DNA of 64,000 bases from Glandiceps talaboti (Eukaryota > Hemichordata > Enteropneusta > Spengelidae), in contig NC_135564.1 of assembly GCF_964340395.1 (NCBI RefSeq), positions 9,892,391-9,956,390 of the forward strand, given 5' to 3'. The notes beneath the pieces are model-generated. The model searched no databases. It was not told the origin of the DNA and was given only the letters and a program-made list of their open reading frames with translations. Positions 19,601 to 34,600 of this stretch are shown piece after piece. Positions within the stretch are counted from its first letter, which is position 1. Each line of letters starts with the position of its first letter. A program made the position numbers and the translations under genes.

Positions 19601-22600
19601 GCCAGCTGTAGTTTGGATTGATTCCACTGTTGTGACTTGGTCTGTGCTTGTGGCATCAAGTGTAGATGGATATGTAGCTGTAAGGGTATTTGTCGCTGAT
19701 GTTGTTACAACTGCATCAGTCTGTGTGCCGGTGCCAAGTGTGGTATCAACCTGTTCTTCTGTTGTGACACGAGTTGTTATCTCACTTGAGGTAAAGTCAG
19801 TAGGTGTGACAGTATCAGTTGACGATGTTGTTCTTACTGCATCAGTCTGTGTTACTGTACCAAGTGTTGTATCCAAGGATTTTTCCGTGGTTACTCTGGC
19901 ACTTGTTTGACTTGTAGATATATCTGTTGCTGTCACTCTCTCAGTTGTTGCTGATGTAGTGATTATTTCGTCAGTTTGTGTGACTGTACCAATTGTACTT
20001 TTGAAAGGTTCCTCTGTCGTTACTTTGGTTGTGATATCACTTGTAGATAACTCTGTAGGTGTTACTGTATTTGTAACTGATGTGGTGACCTTTTCATCGG
20101 TTTGAATGGTTGTGCCAGCTGTAGTTAGGATTGATTCCATTGTTGTGACTTGGTCTGTGCTTGTGACATCAAGTGTAGTTGGATATGTAGCTGTAAGGGT
20201 ATTTGTCGCTGATGTTGTTACAACTGCATCAGTCTGTGTACCAGTGCCAAGTGTGGTATCAACTTGTTCTTCTGTTGTGACACGAGTTGTTATCTCACCT
20301 GAGGTAAAGTCAGTAGGTGTGACAGTATCAGTTGACGATGTTGTTCTTACTGCATCAGTCTGTGTTACTGTACCAAGTGTTGTATCCAAGGATTTTTCCG
20401 TGGTTACTCTGGCACTTGTTTGACTTGTAGATATATCTGTTGCTGTCACTCTCTCAGTTGTTGCTGATGTAGTGATTATTTCGTCAGTTTGTGTGACTGT
20501 ACCAATTGTACTTTTCAAAGGTTCCTCTATCGTTACTTTGGTTGTGATATCACTTGTAGATAACTCTGTAGGTGTTACTCTATTTGTAACTGATGTGGTG
20601 ACCTTTTCATCGGTTTGAATGGTTGTGCCAGCTGTAGTTTGGATTGATTCCACTGTTGTGACTTGGTCTGTGCTTGTGGCATCAAGTGTAGATGGATATG
20701 TAGCTGTAAGGGTATTTGTTGCTGATGTTGTTACAACTGCACCAGTCTGTGTGCCAGTGCCAAGTGTGGTATCAACTTGTTCTTCTGTTGTGACACGAGT
20801 TGTTATCTCACCTGAGGTAAAGTCAGTAGGTGTGACAGTATCAGTTGACGATGTTGTTCTTACTGCATCAGTCTGTGTTACTGTTCCACGTGTTGTATCC
20901 AAGGATTTTTCCGTGGTTACTCTGGCACTTGTTTGACTTGTAGATATATCTGTTGCTGTCACTCTCTCAGTTGTTGCTGATGTAGTGATTATTTCGTCAG
21001 TTTGTGTGACTGTACCAATTGTACTTTTGAAAGGTTCCTCTGTCGTTACTTTGGTTGTGATATCACTTGTAGATAACTCTGTAGGTGTTAATGTATTTGT
21101 AACTGATGTGGTGACCTTTTCATCGGTTTGAATGGTTGTGCCAGCTGTAGTTTGGATTGATTCCACTGTTGTGACTTGGTCTGTGCTTGTGACATCAAGT
21201 GTAGATGGATATGTAGCTGTAAGGGTATTTGTCGCTGATGTTGTTACAACTGCATCAGTCTGTGTGCCAGTGCCAAGTGTGGTATCAACTTGTTCTTCTG
21301 TTGTGACACGAGTTGTTATCTCACTTGAGGTAAAGTCAGTAGGTGTGACAGTATCAGTTGACGATGTTGTTCTTACTGCATCAGTCTGTGTTACTGTACC
21401 AAGTGTTGTATCCAAGGATTTTTCCGTGGTTACTCTGGCACTTGTTTGACTTGTAGATATATCTGTTGCTGTCACTCTCTCAGTTGTTGCTGATGTAGTG
21501 ATTATTTCGTCAGTTTGTGTGACTGTACCAATTGTACTTTTGAAAGGTTCCTCTGTCGCTACTTTGGTTGTGATATCACTTGTAGATAACTCTGTAGGTG
21601 TTACTGTATTTGTAACTGATGTGGTGAACTTTTCATCGGTTTGAATGGTTGTGCCAGCTGTAGTTTGGATTGATTCCACTGTTATGACTTGGTCTGTGCT
21701 TGTGACATCAAGTGTAGATGGATATGTAGCTGTAAGGGTATTTGTCGCTGAAGTTGTTACAACTGCACCAGTCTGTGTGCCAGTGCCAAGTGTGGTATCA
21801 ACTTGTTCTTCTGTTGTGACACGAGTTGTTATCTCACCTGAGGTAAAGTCAGTAGGTGTGACAGTATCAGTTGACGATGTTGTTCTTACTGCATCAGTCT
21901 GTGTTACTGTTCCAAGTGTTGTATCCAAGGATTTTTCCGTGGTTACTCTGGCACTTGTTTGACTTGTAGATATATCTGTTGCTGTCACTCTCTCAGTTGT
22001 TGCTGATGTAGTGATTATTTCGTCAGTTTGTGTGACTGTACCAATTGTACTTTTGAAAGGTTCCTCTGTCGTTACTTTGGTTGTGATATCACTTGTAGAT
22101 AACTCTGTAGGTGTTAATGTATTTGTAACTGATGTGGTGACCTTTTCATCGGTTTGAATGGTTGTGCCAGCTGTAGTTTGGATTGATTCCACTGTTGTGA
22201 CTTGGTCTGTGCTTGTGACATCAAGTGTAGATGGATATGTAGCTGTAAGGGTATTTGTCGCTGATGTTGTTACAACTGCATCAGTCTGTGTGCCAGTGCC
22301 AAGTGTGGTATCAACTTGTTCTTCTGTTGTGACACGAGTTGTTATCTCACTTGAGGTAAAGTCAGTAGGTGTGACAGTATCAGTTGACGATGTTGTTCTT
22401 ACTGCATCAGTCTGTGTTACTGTACCAAGTGTTGTATCCAAGGATTTTTCCGTGGTTACTCTGGCACTTGTTTGACTTGTAGATATATCTGTTGCTGTCA
22501 CTCTCTCAGTTGTTGCTGATGTAGTGATTATTTCGTCAGTTTGTGTGACTGTACCAATTGTACTTTTGAAAGGTTCCTCTGTCGTTACTTTGGTTGTGAT

Positions 22601-25600
22601 ATCACTTGTAGATAACTCTGTAGGTGTTACTGTATTTGTAACTGATGTGGTGAACTTTTCATCGGTTTGAATGGTTGTGCCAGCTGTAGTTTGGATTGAT
22701 TCCACTGTTGTGACTTGGTCTGTGCTTGTGACATCAAGTGTAGATGGATATGTAGCTGTAAGGGTATTTGTCGCTGAAGTTGTTACAACTGCACCAGTCT
22801 GTGTGCCAGTGCCAAGTGTGGTATCAACTTGTTCTTCTGTTGTGACACGAGTTGTTATCTCACTTGAGGTAAAGTCAGTAGGTGTGACAGTATCAGTTGA
22901 CGATGTTGTTCTTACTGCATCAGTCTGTGTTACTGTTCCAAGTGTTGTATCCAAGGATTTTTCCGTGGTTACTCTGGCACTTGTTTGACTTGTAGATATA
23001 TCTGTTGCTGTCACTCTCTCAGTTGTTGCTGATGTAGTGATTATTTCGTCAGTTTGTGTGACTGTACCAATTGTACTTTTGAAAGGTTCCTCTGTCGTTA
23101 CTTTGGTTGTGATATCACTTGTAGATAACTCTGTAGGTGTTAATGTATTTGTAACTGATGTGGTGACCTTTTCATCGGTTTGAATGATTGTGCCAGCTGT
23201 AGTTTGGATTGATTCCACTGTTGTGACTTGGTCTGTGCTTGTGACATCAAGTGTAGATGGATATGTAGCTGTAAGGGTATTTGTCGCTGATGTTGTTACA
23301 ACTGCATCAGTCTGTGTGCCAGTGCCAAGTGTGGTATCAACTTGTTCTTCTGTTGTGACACGAGTTGTTATCTCACCTGAGGTAAAGTCATTAGGTGTGA
23401 CAATATCAGTTGACGATGTTGTTCTTACTGCATCAGTCTGTGTTACTGTTCCAAGTGTTGTATCCAAGGATTTTTCCGTGGTTACTCTGGCACTTGTTTG
23501 ACTTGTAGATATATCTGTTGCTGTCACTCTCTCAGTTGTTGCTGATGTAGTGATTATTTCGTCAGTTTGTGTGACTGTACCAATTGTACTTTTGAAAGGT
23601 TCCTCTGTCGTTACTTTGGTTGCGATATCACTTGTAGATAACTCTGTAGGTGTTACTGTATTTGTAACTGATGTGGTGAACTTTTCATCGGTTTGAATGG
23701 TTGTGCCAGCTGTAGTTTGGATTGATTCCACTGTTGTGACTTGGTCTGTGCTTGTGACATCAAGTGTAGATGGATATGTAGCTGTAAGGGTATTTGTCGC
23801 TGAAGTTGTTACAACTGCACCAGTCTGTGTGCCAGTGCCAAGTGTGGTATCAACTTGTTCTTCTGTTGTGACACGAGTTGTTATCTCACCTGAGGTAAAG
23901 TCAGTAGGTGTGACAGTATCAGTTGACGATGTTGTTCTTACTGCATCAGTCTGTGTTACTGTACCAAGTGTTGTATCCAAGGATTTTTCCGTGGTTACTC
24001 TGGCACTTGTTTGACTTGTAGATATATCTGTTGCTGTCACTCTCTCAGTTGTTGCTGATGTAGTGATTATTTCGTCAGTTTGTGTGACTGTACCAATTGT
24101 ACTTTTGAAAGGTTCCTCTGTCGTTACTTTGGTTGTGATATCACTTGTAGATAACTCTGTAGGTGTTACTGTATTTGTAACTGATGTGGTGAACTTTTCA
24201 TCGGTTTGAATGGTTGTGCCAGCTGTAGTTTGGATTGATTCCACTGTTGTGACTTGGTCTGTGCTTGTGACATCAAGTGTAGATGGATATGTAGCTGTAA
24301 GGGTATTTGTCGCTGATGTTGTTACAACTGCATCAGTCTGTGTGCCAGTGCCAAGTGTGGTATCAACTTGTTCTTCTGTTGTGACACGAGTTGTTATCCC
24401 ACCTGAGGTAAAGTCATTAGGTGTGACAATATCAGTTGACGATGTTGTTCTTACTGCATCAGTCTGTGTTACTGTTCCAAGTGTTGTATCCAAGGATTTT
24501 TCCGTGGTTACTCTGGCACTTGTTTGACTTGTAGATATATCTGTTGCTGTCACTCTCTCAGTTGTTGCTGATGTAGTGATTATTTCGTCAGTTTGTGTGA
24601 CTGTACCAATTGTACTTTTGAAAGGTTCCTCTGTCGTTACTTTGGTTGTGATATCACTTGTAGATAACTCTGTAGGTGTTAATGTATTTGTAACTGATGT
24701 GGTGACCTTTTCATCGGTTTGAATGGTTGTGCCAGCTGTAGTTTGGATTGATTCCACTGTTGTGACTTGGTCTGTGCTTGTGACATCAAGTGTAGATGGA
24801 TATGTAGCTGTAAGGGTATTTGTCGCTGATGTTGTTACAACTGCATCAGTCTGTGTGCCAGTGCCAAGTGTGGTATCAACTTGTTCTTCTGTTGTGACAC
24901 GAGTTGTTATCTCACTTGAGGTAAAGTCAGTAGGTGTGACAGTATCAGTTGACGATGTTGTTCTTACTGCATCAGTCTGTGTTACTGTACCAAGTGTTGT
25001 ATCCAAGGATTTTTCCGTGGTTACTCTGGCACTTGTTTGACTTGTAGATATATCTGTTGCTGTCACTCTCTCAGTTGTTGCTGATGTAGTGATTATTTCG
25101 TCAGTTTTTGTGACTGTACCAATTGTACTTTTGAAAGGTTCCTCTGTCGTTACTTTGGTTGTGATATCACTTGTAGATAACTCTGTAGGTGTTACTGTAT
25201 TTGTAACTGATGTGGTGACCTTTTCATCGGTTTGAATGATTGTGCCAGCTGTAGTTCGGATTGATTCCACTGTTGTGACTTGGTCTGTGCTTGTGACATC
25301 AAGTGTAGATGGATATGTAGCTGTAAGGGTATTTGTCGCTGATGTTGTTACAACTGCATCAGTCTGTGTGCCAGTGCCAAGTGTGGTATCAACTTGTTCT
25401 TCTGTTGTGACACGAGTTGTTATCTCACCTGAGGTAAAGTCATTAGGTGTGACAATATCAGTTGACGATGTTGTTCTTACTGCATCAGTCTGTGTTACTG
25501 TTCCAAGTGTTGTATCCAAGGATTTTTCCGTGGTTACTCTGGCACTTGTTTGACTTGTAGATATATCTGTTGCTGTCACTCTCTCAGTTGTTGCTGATGT

Positions 25601-28600
25601 AGTGATTATTTCGTCAGTTTGTGTGACTGTACCAATTGTACTTTTGAAAGGTTCCTCTGTCGTTACTTTGGTTGCGATATCACTTGTAGATAACTCTGTA
25701 GGTGTTACTGTATTTGTAACTGATGTGGTGAACTTTTCATCGGTTTGAATGGTTGTGCCAGCTGTAGTTTGGATTGATTCCACTGTTGTGACTTGGTCTG
25801 TGCTTGTGACATCAAGTGTAGATGGATATGTAGCTGTAAGGGTATTTGTCGCTGAAGTTGTTACAACTGCACCAGTCTGTGTGCCGGTGCCAAGTGTGGT
25901 ATCAACTTGTTCTTCTGTTGTGACACGAGTTGTTATCTCACCTGAGGTAAAGTCATTAGGTGTGACAATATCAGTTGACGATGTTGTTCTTACTGCATCA
26001 GTCTGTGTTACTGTTCCAAGTGTTGTATCCAAGGATTTTTCCGTGGTTACTCTGGCACTTGTTTGACTTGTAGATATATCTGTTGCTGTCACTCTCTCAG
26101 TTGTTGCTGATGTAGTGATTATTTCGTCAGTTTGTGTGACTGTACCAATTGTACTTTTGAAAGGTTCCTCTGTCGTTACTTTGGTTGTGATATCACTTGT
26201 AGATAACTCTGTAGGTGTTACTGTATTTGTAACTGATGTGGTGAACTTTTCATCGGTTTGAATGGTTGTACCAGCTGTAGTTTGGATTGATTCCACTGTT
26301 GTGACTTGGTCTGTGCTTGTGACATCAAGTGTAGATGGATATGTAGCTGTAAGGGTATTTGTCGCTGATGTTGTTATAACTGCATCAGTCTGTGTGCCAG
26401 TGCCAAGTGTGGTATCAACTTGTTCTTCTGTTGTGACACGAGTTGTTATCTCACTTGAGGTAAAGTCAGTAGGTGTGACAGTATCAGTTGACGATGTTGT
26501 TCTTACTGCATCAGTCTGTGTTACTGTACCAAGTGTTGTATCCAAGGATTTTTCCGTGGTTACTCTGGCACTTGTTTGACTTGTAGATATATCTGTTGCT
26601 GTCACTCTCTCAGTTGTTGCTGATGTAGTGATTATTTCGTCAGTTTTTGTGACTGTACCAATTGTACTTTTGAAAGGTTCCTCTGTCGTTACTTTGGTTG
26701 TGATATCACTTGTAGATAACTCTGTAGGTGTTACTGTATTTGTAACTGATGTGGTGACCTTTTCATCGGTTTGAATGATTGTGCCAGCTGTAGTTTGGAT
26801 TGATTCCACTGTTGTGACTTGGTCTGTGCTTGTGACATCAAGTGTAGATGGATATGTAGCTGTAAGGGTATTTGTCGCTGATGTTGTTACAACTGCATCA
26901 GTCTGTGTGCCAGTGCCAAGTGTGGTATCAACTTGTTCTTCTGTTGTGACACGAGTTGTTATCTCACCTGAGGTAAAGTCAGTAGGTGTGACAGTATCAG
27001 TTGACGATGTTGTTCTTACTGCATCAGTCTGTGTTACTGTTCCAAGTGTTGTATCCAAGGATTTTTCCGTGGTTACTCTGGCACTTGTTTGACTTGTAGA
27101 TATATCTGTTGCTGTCACTCTCTCAGTTGTTGCTGATGTAGTGATTATTTCGTCAGTTTGTGTGACTGTACCAATTGTACTTTTGAAAGGTTCCTCTGTC
27201 GTTACTTTGGTTGTGATATCACTTGTAGATAACTCTGTAGGTGTTAATGTATTTGTAACTGATGTGGTGACCTTTTCATCGGTTTGAATGGTTGTGCCAG
27301 CTGTAGTTTGGATTGATTCCACTGTTGTGACTTGGTCTGTGCTTGTGACATCAAGTGTAGATGGATATGTAGCTGTAAGGGTATTTGTCGCTGATGTTGT
27401 TACAACTGCATCAGTCTGTGTGCCAGTGCCAAGTGTGGTATCAACTTGTTCTTCTGTTGTGACACGAGTTGTTATCTCACTTGAGGTAAAGTCAGTAGGT
27501 GTGACAGTAACAGTTGACGATGTTGTTCTTACTGCATCAGTCTGTGTTACTGTACCAAGTGTTGTATCCAAGGATTTTTCCGTGGTTACTCTGGCACTTG
27601 TTTGACTTGTAGATATATCTGTTGCTGTCACTCTCTCAGTTGTTGCTGATGTAGTGATTATTTCGTCAGTTTTTGTGACTGTACCAATTGTACTTTTGAA
27701 AGGTTCCTCTGTCGTTACTTTGGTTGTGATATCACTTGTAGATAACTCTGTAGGTGTTACTGTATTTGTAACTGATGTGGTGACCTTTTCATCGGTTTGA
27801 ATGATTGTGCCAGCTGTAGTTTGGATTGATTCCACTGTTGTGACTTGGTCTGTGCTTGTGACATCAAGTGTAGATGGATATGTAGCTGTAAGGGTATTTG
27901 TCGCTGATGTTGTTACAACTGCATCAGTCTGTGTGCCAGTGCCAAGTGTGGTATCAACTTGTTCTTCTGTTGTGACACGAGTTGTTATCTCACCTGAGGT
28001 AAAGTCATTAGGTGTGACAATATCAGTTGACGATGTTGTTCTTACTGCATCAGTCTGTGTTACTGTTCCAAGTGTTGTATCCAAGGATTTTTCCGTGGTT
28101 ACTCTGGCACTTGTTTGACTTGTAGATATATCTGTTGCTGTCACTCTCTCAGTTGTTGCAGATGTAGTGATTATTTCGTCAGTTTGTGTGACTGTACCAA
28201 TTGTACTTTTGAAAGGTTCCTCTGTCGTTACTTTGGTTGCGATATCACTTGTAGATAACTCTGTAGGTGTTACTGTATTTGTAACTGATGTGGTGAACTT
28301 TTCATCGGTTTGAATGGTTGTGCCAGCTGTAGTTTGGATTGATTCCACTGTTGTGACTTGGTCTGTGCTTGTGACATCAAGTGTAGATGGATATGTAGCT
28401 GTAAGGGTATTTGTCGCTGAAGTTGTTACAACTGCACCAGTCTGTGTGCCAGTGCCAAGTGTGGTATCAACTTGTTCTTCTGTTGTGACACGAGTTGTTA
28501 TCTCACCTGAGGTAAAGTCAGTAGGTGTGACAGTATCAGTTGACGATGTTGTTCTTACTGCATCAGTCTGTGTTACTGTACCAAGTGTTGTATCCAAGGA

Positions 28601-31600
28601 TTTTTCCGTGGTTACTCTGGCACTTGTTTGACTTGTAGATATATCTGTTGCTGTCACTCTCTCAGTTGTTGCTGATGTAGTGATTATTTCGTCAGTTTGT
28701 GTGACTGTACCAATTGTACTTTTGAAAGGTTCCTCTGTCGTTACTTTGGTTGTGATATCACTTGTAGATAACTCTGTAGGTGTTACTGTATTTGTAACTG
28801 ATGTGGTGAACTTTTCATCGGTTTGAATGGTTGTGCCAGCTGTAGTTTGGATTGATTCCACTGTTGTGACTTGGTCTGTGCTTGTGACATCAAGTGTAGA
28901 TGGATATGTAGCTGTAAGGGTATTTGTCGCTGATGTTGTTACAACTGCATCAGTCTGTGTGCCAGTGCCAAGTGTGGTATCAACTTGTTCTTCTGTTGTG
29001 ACACGAGTTGTTATCCCACCTGAGGTAAAGTCATTAGGTGTGACAATATCAGTTGACGATGTTGTTCTTACTGCATCAGTCTGTGTTACTGTTCCAAGTG
29101 TTGTATCCAAGGATTTTTCCGTGGTTACTCTGGCACTTGTTTGACTTGTAGATATATCTGTTGCTGTCACTCTCTCAGTTGTTGCTGATGTAGTGATTAT
29201 TTCGTCAGTTTGTGTGACTGTACCAATTGTACTTTTGAAAGGTTCCTCTGTCGTTACTTTGGTTGCGATATCACTTGTAGATAACTCTGTAGGTGTTACT
29301 GTATTTGTAACTGATGTGGTGAACTTTTCATCGGTTTGAATGGTTGTGCCAGCTGTAGTTTGGATTGATTCCACTGTTGTGACTTGGTCTGTGCTTGTGA
29401 CATCAAGTGTAGATGGATATGTAGCTGTAAGGGTATTTGTCGCTGAAGTTGTTACAACTGCACCAGTCTGTGTGCCAGTGCCAAGTGTGGTATCAACTTG
29501 TTCTTCTGTTGTGACACGAGTTGTTATCTCACCTGAGGTAAAGTCAGTAGGTGTGACAGTATCAGTTGACGATGTTGTTCTTACTGCATCAGTCTGTGTT
29601 ACTGTTCCAAGTGTTGTATCCAAAGATTTTTCCGTGGTTACTCTGGCACTTGTTTGACTTGTAGATATATCTGTTGCTGTCACTCTCTCAGTTGTTGCTG
29701 ATGTAGTGATTATTTCGTCAGTTTGTGTGACTGTACCAATTGTACTTTTGAAAGGTTCCTCTGTCGTTACTTTGGTTGTGATATCACTTGTAGATAACTC
29801 TGTAGGTGTTAATGTATTTGTAACTGATGTGGTGACCTTTTCATCGGTTTGAATGGTTGTGCCAGCTGTAGTTTGGATTGATTCCACTGTTGTGACTTGG
29901 TCTGTGCTTGTGACATCAAGTGTAGATGGATATGTAGCTGTAAGGGTATTTGTCGCTGATGTTGTTACGACTGCATCAGTCTGTGTGCCAGTGCCAAGTG
30001 TGGTATCAACTTGTTCTTCTGTTGTGACACGAGTTGTTATCTCACTTGAGGTAAAGTCAGTAGGTGTGACAGTATCAGTTGACGATGTCGTTCTTACTGC
30101 ATCAGTCTGTGTTACTGTACCAAGTGTTGTATCCAAGGATTTTTCCGTGGTTACTCTGGCACTTGTTTGACTTGTAGATATATCTGTTGCTGTCACTCTC
30201 TCAGTTGTTGCTGATGTAGTGATTATTTCGTCAGTTTGTGTGACTGTACCAATTGTACTTTTGAAAGGTTCCTCTGTCGTTACTTTGGTTGTGATATCAC
30301 TTGTAGATAACTCTGTAGGTGTTACTGTATTTGTAACTGATGTGGTGAACTTTTCATCGGTTTGAATGGTTGTGCCAGCTGTAGTTTGGATTGATTCCAC
30401 TGTTGTGACTTGGTCTGTGCTTGTGACATCAAGTGTAGATGGATATGTAGCTGTAAGGGTATTTGTCGCTGATGTTGTTACAACTGCATCAGTCTGTGTG
30501 CCAGTGCCAAGTGTGGTATCAACTTGTTCTTCTGTTGTGACACGAGTTGTTATCTCACCTGAGGTAAAGTCAGTAGGTGTGACAGTATCAGTTGACGATG
30601 TTGTTCTTACTGCATCAGTCTGTGTTACTGTACCAAGTGTTGTATCCAAGGATTTTTCCGTGGTTACTCTGGCACTTGTTTGACTTGTAGATATATCTGT
30701 TGCTGTCACTCTCTCAGTTGTTGCTGATGTAGCGATTATTTCGTCAGTTTGTGTGACTGTACCAATTGTACTTTTGAAAGGTTCCTCTGTCGTTACTTTG
30801 GTTGTAATATCACTTGTAGATAACTCTGTAGGTGTTACTGTATTTGTAACTGATGTGGTGACCTTTTCATCGGTTTGAATGGTTGTGCCAGCTGTAGTTT
30901 GGATTGATTCCACTGTTGTGACTTGGTCTGTGCTTGTGACATCAAGTGTAGATGGATATGTAGCTGTAAGGGTATTTGTCGCTGATGTTGTTACAACTGC
31001 ACCAGTCTGTGTGCCAGTGCCAAGTGTGGTATCAACTTGTTCTTCTGTTGTGACACGAGTTGTTATCTCACCTGAGGTAAAGTCAGTAGGTGTGACAGTA
31101 TCAGTTGACGATGTTGTTCTTACTGCATCAGTCTGTGTTACTGTTCCAAGTGTTGTATCCAAGGATTTTTCCGTGGTTACTCTGGCACTTGTTTGACTTG
31201 TAGATATATCTGTTGCTGTCACTCTCTCAGTTGTTGCTGATGTAGTGATTATTTCGTCAGTTTGTGTGACTGTACCAATTGTACTTTTGAAAGGTTCCTC
31301 TGTCGTTACTTTGGTTGTGATATCACTTGTAGATAACTCTGTAGGTGTTAATGTATTTGTAACTGATGTGGTGACCTTTTCATCGGTTTGAATGGTTGTG
31401 CCAGCTGTAGTTTGGATTGATTCCACTGTTGTGACTTGGTCTGTGCTTGTGACATCAAGTGTAGATGGATATGTAGCTGTAAGGGTATTTGTCGCTGATG
31501 TTGTTACAACTGCATCAGTCTGTGTGCCAGTGCCAAGTGTGGTATCAACTTGTTCTTCTGTTGTGACACGAGTTGTTATCTCACCTGAGGTAAAGTCAGT

Positions 31601-34600
31601 AGGTGTGACAGTATCAGTTGACGATGTTGTTCTTACTGCATCAGTCTGTGTTACTGTACCAAGTGTTGTATCCAAGGATTTTTCCGTGGTTACTCTGGCA
31701 CTTGTTTGACTTGTAGATATATCTGTTGCTGTCACTCTCTCAGTTGTTGCTGATGTAGTGATTATTTCGTCAGTTTGTGTGACTGTACCAATTGTACTTT
31801 TGAAAGGTTCCTCTGTCGTTACTTTGGTTGTGATATCACTTGTAGATAACTCTGTAGGTGTTACTGTATTTGTAACTGATGTGGTGAACTTTTCATCGGT
31901 TTGAATGGTTGTGCCAGCTGTAGTTTGGATTGATTCCACTGTTGTGACTTGGTCTGTGCTTGTGACATCAAGTGTAGATGGATATGTAGCTGTAAGGGTA
32001 TTTGTCGCTGATGTTGTTACAACTGCATCAGTCTGTGTGCCAGTGCCAAGTGTGGTATCAACTTGTTCTTCTGTTGTGACACGAGTTGTTATCTCACTTG
32101 AGGTAAAGTCAGTAGGTGTGACAGTATCAGTTGACGATGTTGTTCTTACTGCATCAGTCTGTGTTACTGTACCAAGTGTTGTATCCAAGGATTTTTCCGT
32201 GGTTACTCTGGCACTTGTTTGACTTGTAGATATATCTGTTGCTGTCACTCTCTCAGTTGTTGCTGATGTAGTGATTATTTCGTCAGTTTGTGTGACTGTA
32301 CCAATTGTACTTTTCAAAGGTTCCTCTGTCGTTACTTTGGTTGTGATATCACTTGTAGATAACTCTGTAGGTGTTACTGTATTTGTAACTGATGTGGTGA
32401 ACTTTTCATCGGTTTGAATGGTTGTGCCAGCTGTAGTTTGGATTGATTCCACTGTTGTGACTTGGTCTGTGCTTGTGACATCAAGTGTAGATGGATATGT
32501 AGCTGTAAGGGTATTTGTTGCTGATGTTGTTACAACTGCATCAGTCTGTGTGCCAGTGCCAAGTGTGGTATCAACTTGTTCTTCTGTTGTGACACGAGTT
32601 GTTATCTCACCTGAGGTAAAGTCAGTAGGTGTGACAGTATCAGTTGACGATGTTGTTCTTACTGCATCAGTCTGTGTTACTGTACCAAGTGTTGTATCCA
32701 AGGATTTTTCCGTGGTTACTCTGGCACTTGTTTGACTTGTAGATATATCTGTTGCTGTCACTCTCTCAGTTGTTGCTGATGTAGTGATTATTTCGTCAGT
32801 TTGTGTGACTGTACCAATTGTACTTTTGAAAGGTTCCTCTGTCGTTACTTTGGTTGTGATATCACTTGTAGATAACTCTGTAGGTGTTACTGTATTTGTA
32901 ATTGATGTGGTGACCTTTTCATCGGTTTGAATGGTTGTGCCAGCTGTAGTTTGGATTGATTCCACTGTTGTGACTTGGTCTGTGCTTGTGAAATCAAGTG
33001 TAGATGGATATGTAGCTGTAAGGGTATTTGTCGCTGATGTTGTTACAACTGCACCAGTCTGTGTGCCAGTGCCAAGTGTGGTATCAACTTGTTCTTCTGT
33101 TGTGACACGAGTTGTTATCTCACCTGAGGTAAAGTCAGTAGGTGTGACAGTATCAGTTGACGATGTTGTTCTTACTGCATCAGTCTGTGTTACTGTTCCA
33201 AGTGTTGTATCCAAGGATTTTTCCGTGGTTACTCTGGCACTTGTTTGACTTGTAGATATATCTGTTGCTGTCACTCTCTCAGTTGTTGCTGATGTAGTGA
33301 TTATTTCGTCAGTTTGTGTGACTGTACCAATTGTACTTTTGAAAGGTTCCTCTGTCGTTACTTTGGTTGTGATATCACGTGTAGATAACTCTGTAGGTGT
33401 TACTGTATTTGTAACTGATGTGATGAACTTTTCATCGGTTTGAATGGTTGTGCCAGCTGTAGTTTGGATTGATTCCACTGTTGTGACTTGGTCTGTGCTT
33501 GTGACATCAAGTGTAGATGGATATGTAGCTGTAAGGGTATTTGTCGCTGATGTTGTTACAACTGCATCAGTCTGTGTGCCAGTGCCAAGTGTGGTATCAA
33601 CTTGTTCTTCTGTTGTGACACGAGTTGTTATCTCACCTGAGGTAAAGTCAGTAGGTGTGACAGTATCAGTTGACGATGTTGTTCTTACTGCATCAGTCTG
33701 TGTTACTGTTCCAAGTGTTGTATCCAAGGATTTTTCCGTGGTTACTCTGGCACTTGTTTGACTTGTAGATATATCTGTTGCTGTCACTCTCTCAGTTGTT
33801 GCTGATGTAGTGATTATTTCGTCAGTTTGTGTGACTGTACCAATTGTACTTTTGAAAGGTTCCTCTGTCGTTACTTTGGTTGTGATATCACTTGTAGATA
33901 ACTCTTTAGGTGTTACTGTATTTGTAACTGATGTGGTGAACTTTTCATCGGTTTGAATGGTTGTGCCAGCTGTAGTTTGGATTGATTCCACTGTTGTGAC
34001 TTGGTCTGTGCTTGTGACATCAAGTGTAGATGGATATGTAGCTGTAAGGGTATTTGTCGCTGATGTTGTTACAACTGCATCAGTCTGTGTGCCAGTGCCA
34101 AGTGTGGTATCAACTTGTTCTTCTGTTGTGACACGAGTTGTTATCTCACTTGAGGTAAAGTCAGTAGGTGTGACAGTATCAGTTGACGATGTTGTTCTTA
34201 CTGCATCAGTCTGTGTTACTGTACCAAGTGTTGTATCCAAGGATTTTTCCGTGGTTACTCTGGCACTTGTTTGACTTGTAGATATATCTGTTGCTGTCAC
34301 TCTCTCAGTTGTTGCTGATGTAGCGATTATTTCGTCAGTTTGTGTGACTGTACCAATTGTACTTTTGAAAGGTTCCTCTGTCGTTACTTTGGTTGTAATA
34401 TCACTTGTAGATAACTCTGTAGGTGTTACTGTATTTGTAACTGATGTGGTGACCTTTTCATCGGTTTGAATGGTTGTGCCAGCTGTAGTTTGGATTGATT
34501 CCACTGTTGTGACTTGGTCTGTGCTTGTGACATCAAGTGTAGATGGATATGTAGCTGTAAGGGTATTTGTCGCTGATGTTGTTACAACTGCACCAGTCTG

